Part shown: positions 6,673 through 7,434 of the stretch, piece by piece
Numbering within the stretch: the first letter of the stretch is position 1
Layout of the letters: each line of letters begins with the position of its first letter
Assembly: GCA_029936705.1 (NCBI GenBank)
Contig: JAPYSD010000163.1
Location: forward strand, 1-7,434
Source of the DNA: Croceicoccus sp.
GTDB taxonomy: Bacteria > Pseudomonadota > Alphaproteobacteria > Sphingomonadales > Sphingomonadaceae
DNA length: 7,434 nucleotides
Reading direction: 5' to 3'
Made by a program: the position numbers and the translations under genes
Notes under the pieces: generated by a model
The model's database searches: none
What the model was told of the DNA's origin: nothing
What the model saw: the letters and a program-made list of their open reading frames with translations, nothing else

Positions 6673-7434
6673 ATGTCGGGTTTGAAGGGCAGGCTGGTTA
6701 CGCTGATCGGCGGCAGTGGCTTTTTCGGGACCCACGTGGCGCAGGCCCTGCTGGAACGGGGCGCGCGGCTGCGGGTGGCGGCGCGCCATCCCAAGGAAGC
6801 GTTCTCGCTGCGGCCGCTGGCGAACCTGGGCCAGATCCAGTTCGCCCGCGCCGACATCACGAACGAGGCGTCGCTGAACGCGGTGATCGAGGGTGCGGAC
6901 GCGGTGGTGAACCTGGTCGGCGCGTTCTCGGGCAATCTGAACGCGATCATGGGCAAGGGCGCGGGCAATGTCGCGCGCATCGCCGCGGACAAGGGCTGCA
7001 CCGCGATGGTCCATGTCTCGGCGATCGGGGCGGATCCGAATTCGGCCATCGAATACCAGAAGTTCAAGGGCGAGGGCGAGATCCGCGTGCTTGACGCCTT
7101 TCCCGGCGCGACGATCCTGCGCCCCTCGATCCTGTTCGGGTCGGACGACAATTTCCTCAACATGTTCGGCGGGCTGATCTCGTCCTTTCCGGTGCTGCCG
7201 GTCTTCGCACCCGATGCGAAGCTGCAGCCGCTGTATGTCGACGACGCGGCCGAGGCGGTCGTGGCGGCGCTGGAGGATCCGGGCAAGCACGGCGGCAAGA
7301 CGTACGAGATCGCCGGACCCGAGGTGGTGACCATGCTGCAACTGAACGAGCGGATCGCCGCCGCACAGGGCCGCAAGCGCCATTTCATCCCGCTGCCCGA
7401 CATGGTGGGTTCGGGCATGGCGGCCGTTTCGGGT
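6673..7434 (+). CDS. NDUFA9-like NAD(P)-binding protein, complex I associated (partial)
   Basis: An open frame of 254 codons from ATG 6673 runs off the right edge, so the C-terminus (usually about 310-330 residues in total) is missing. It is an atypical short-chain dehydrogenase/NAD(P)H-binding protein of the kind annotated as complex I NDUFA9 subunit family. The dinucleotide-binding loop is GGSGFFG (13-19). An acidic ARADIT segment (59-64) and NLVGAFSG (80-87) follow, then VSAIGAD (115-121), a YxxxK pair (Y128, K132), LRPSILFG (149-156) and QPLYVDDAA (185-193), in the order expected for the family. In mitochondria NDUFA9 is an accessory complex I subunit; the bacterial role (assembly, or ubiquinone/NADPH-related) is inferred. 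No signal peptide is present, so it is cytoplasmic or peripheral at the inner membrane. It starts a plus-strand unit divergent from the membrane-transferase gene. Confidence 0.88.
   Translation, partial: MSGLKGRLVTLIGGSGFFGTHVAQALLERGARLRVAARHPKEAFSLRPLANLGQIQFARADITNEASLNAVIEGADAVVNLVGAFSGNLNAIMGKGAGNVARIAADKGCTAMVHVSAIGADPNSAIEYQKFKGEGEIRVLDAFPGATILRPSILFGSDDNFLNMFGGLISSFPVLPVFAPDAKLQPLYVDDAAEAVVAALEDPGKHGGKTYEIAGPEVVTMLQLNERIAAAQGRKRHFIPLPDMVGSGMAAVSG

Noticed and set aside
6528..7418. A 296-codon minus-strand open frame at the right end
   Set aside because: Ser/Pro/Arg/Ala-rich antisense of the NDUFA9-like gene, whose plus-strand frame has a Rossmann motif and a ribosome binding site.

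Overview
The window is GC-rich throughout, with third codon positions mostly G or C. It reads as an ordinary chromosomal stretch of an alphaproteobacterium, most likely a member of the Sphingomonadales (Sphingomonas or Erythrobacter-like). This is judged from codon use, from the YbdG-type channel, from the paired periplasmic amidohydrolases and from the NDUFA9-like complex I-associated protein. It is an inference from protein resemblance, not a database match. There is no sign of mobile elements, CRISPR, tRNA or rRNA.

Layout from left to right. Positions 1-81 hold the last 26 codons of an unrecognised plus-strand gene. Positions 138-1355 (+) encode a YbdG-like MscS-family mechanosensitive channel. 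A perfect GC-rich hairpin lies between its stop codon and the convergent stop at 1393, and probably ends transcription from both sides. Positions 1393-4151 (-) are a two-gene operon of paralogous exported amidohydrolases. The upstream gene (2778-4151, TTG start) is a predicted lipoprotein with an apparently complete metal site. The downstream gene (1393-2781) has a Sec signal peptide, overlaps the first by an ATGA, and has lost most metal-binding histidines. Positions 4292-6535 (-) encode a polytopic membrane protein fused to a C-terminal spermidine-synthase-like SAM-binding domain. A 137-base divergent intergenic region carrying inverted repeats follows. The window ends inside a plus-strand NAD(P)-binding protein of the NDUFA9 type (6673-7434, continuing past the edge).

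Coding density is high. The only gaps are 82-137, 1356-1392, 4152-4291 and 6536-6672, and none exceeds 140 bases. The genes do not form one evident pathway. They are a stress channel, a periplasmic hydrolase pair, a membrane-anchored transferase-like protein and a respiratory-chain-associated protein. The feature most worth a second look is the coupled pair of an apparently active and an apparently metal-site-degenerate amidohydrolase, one predicted to be lipid-anchored and the other soluble in the periplasm.
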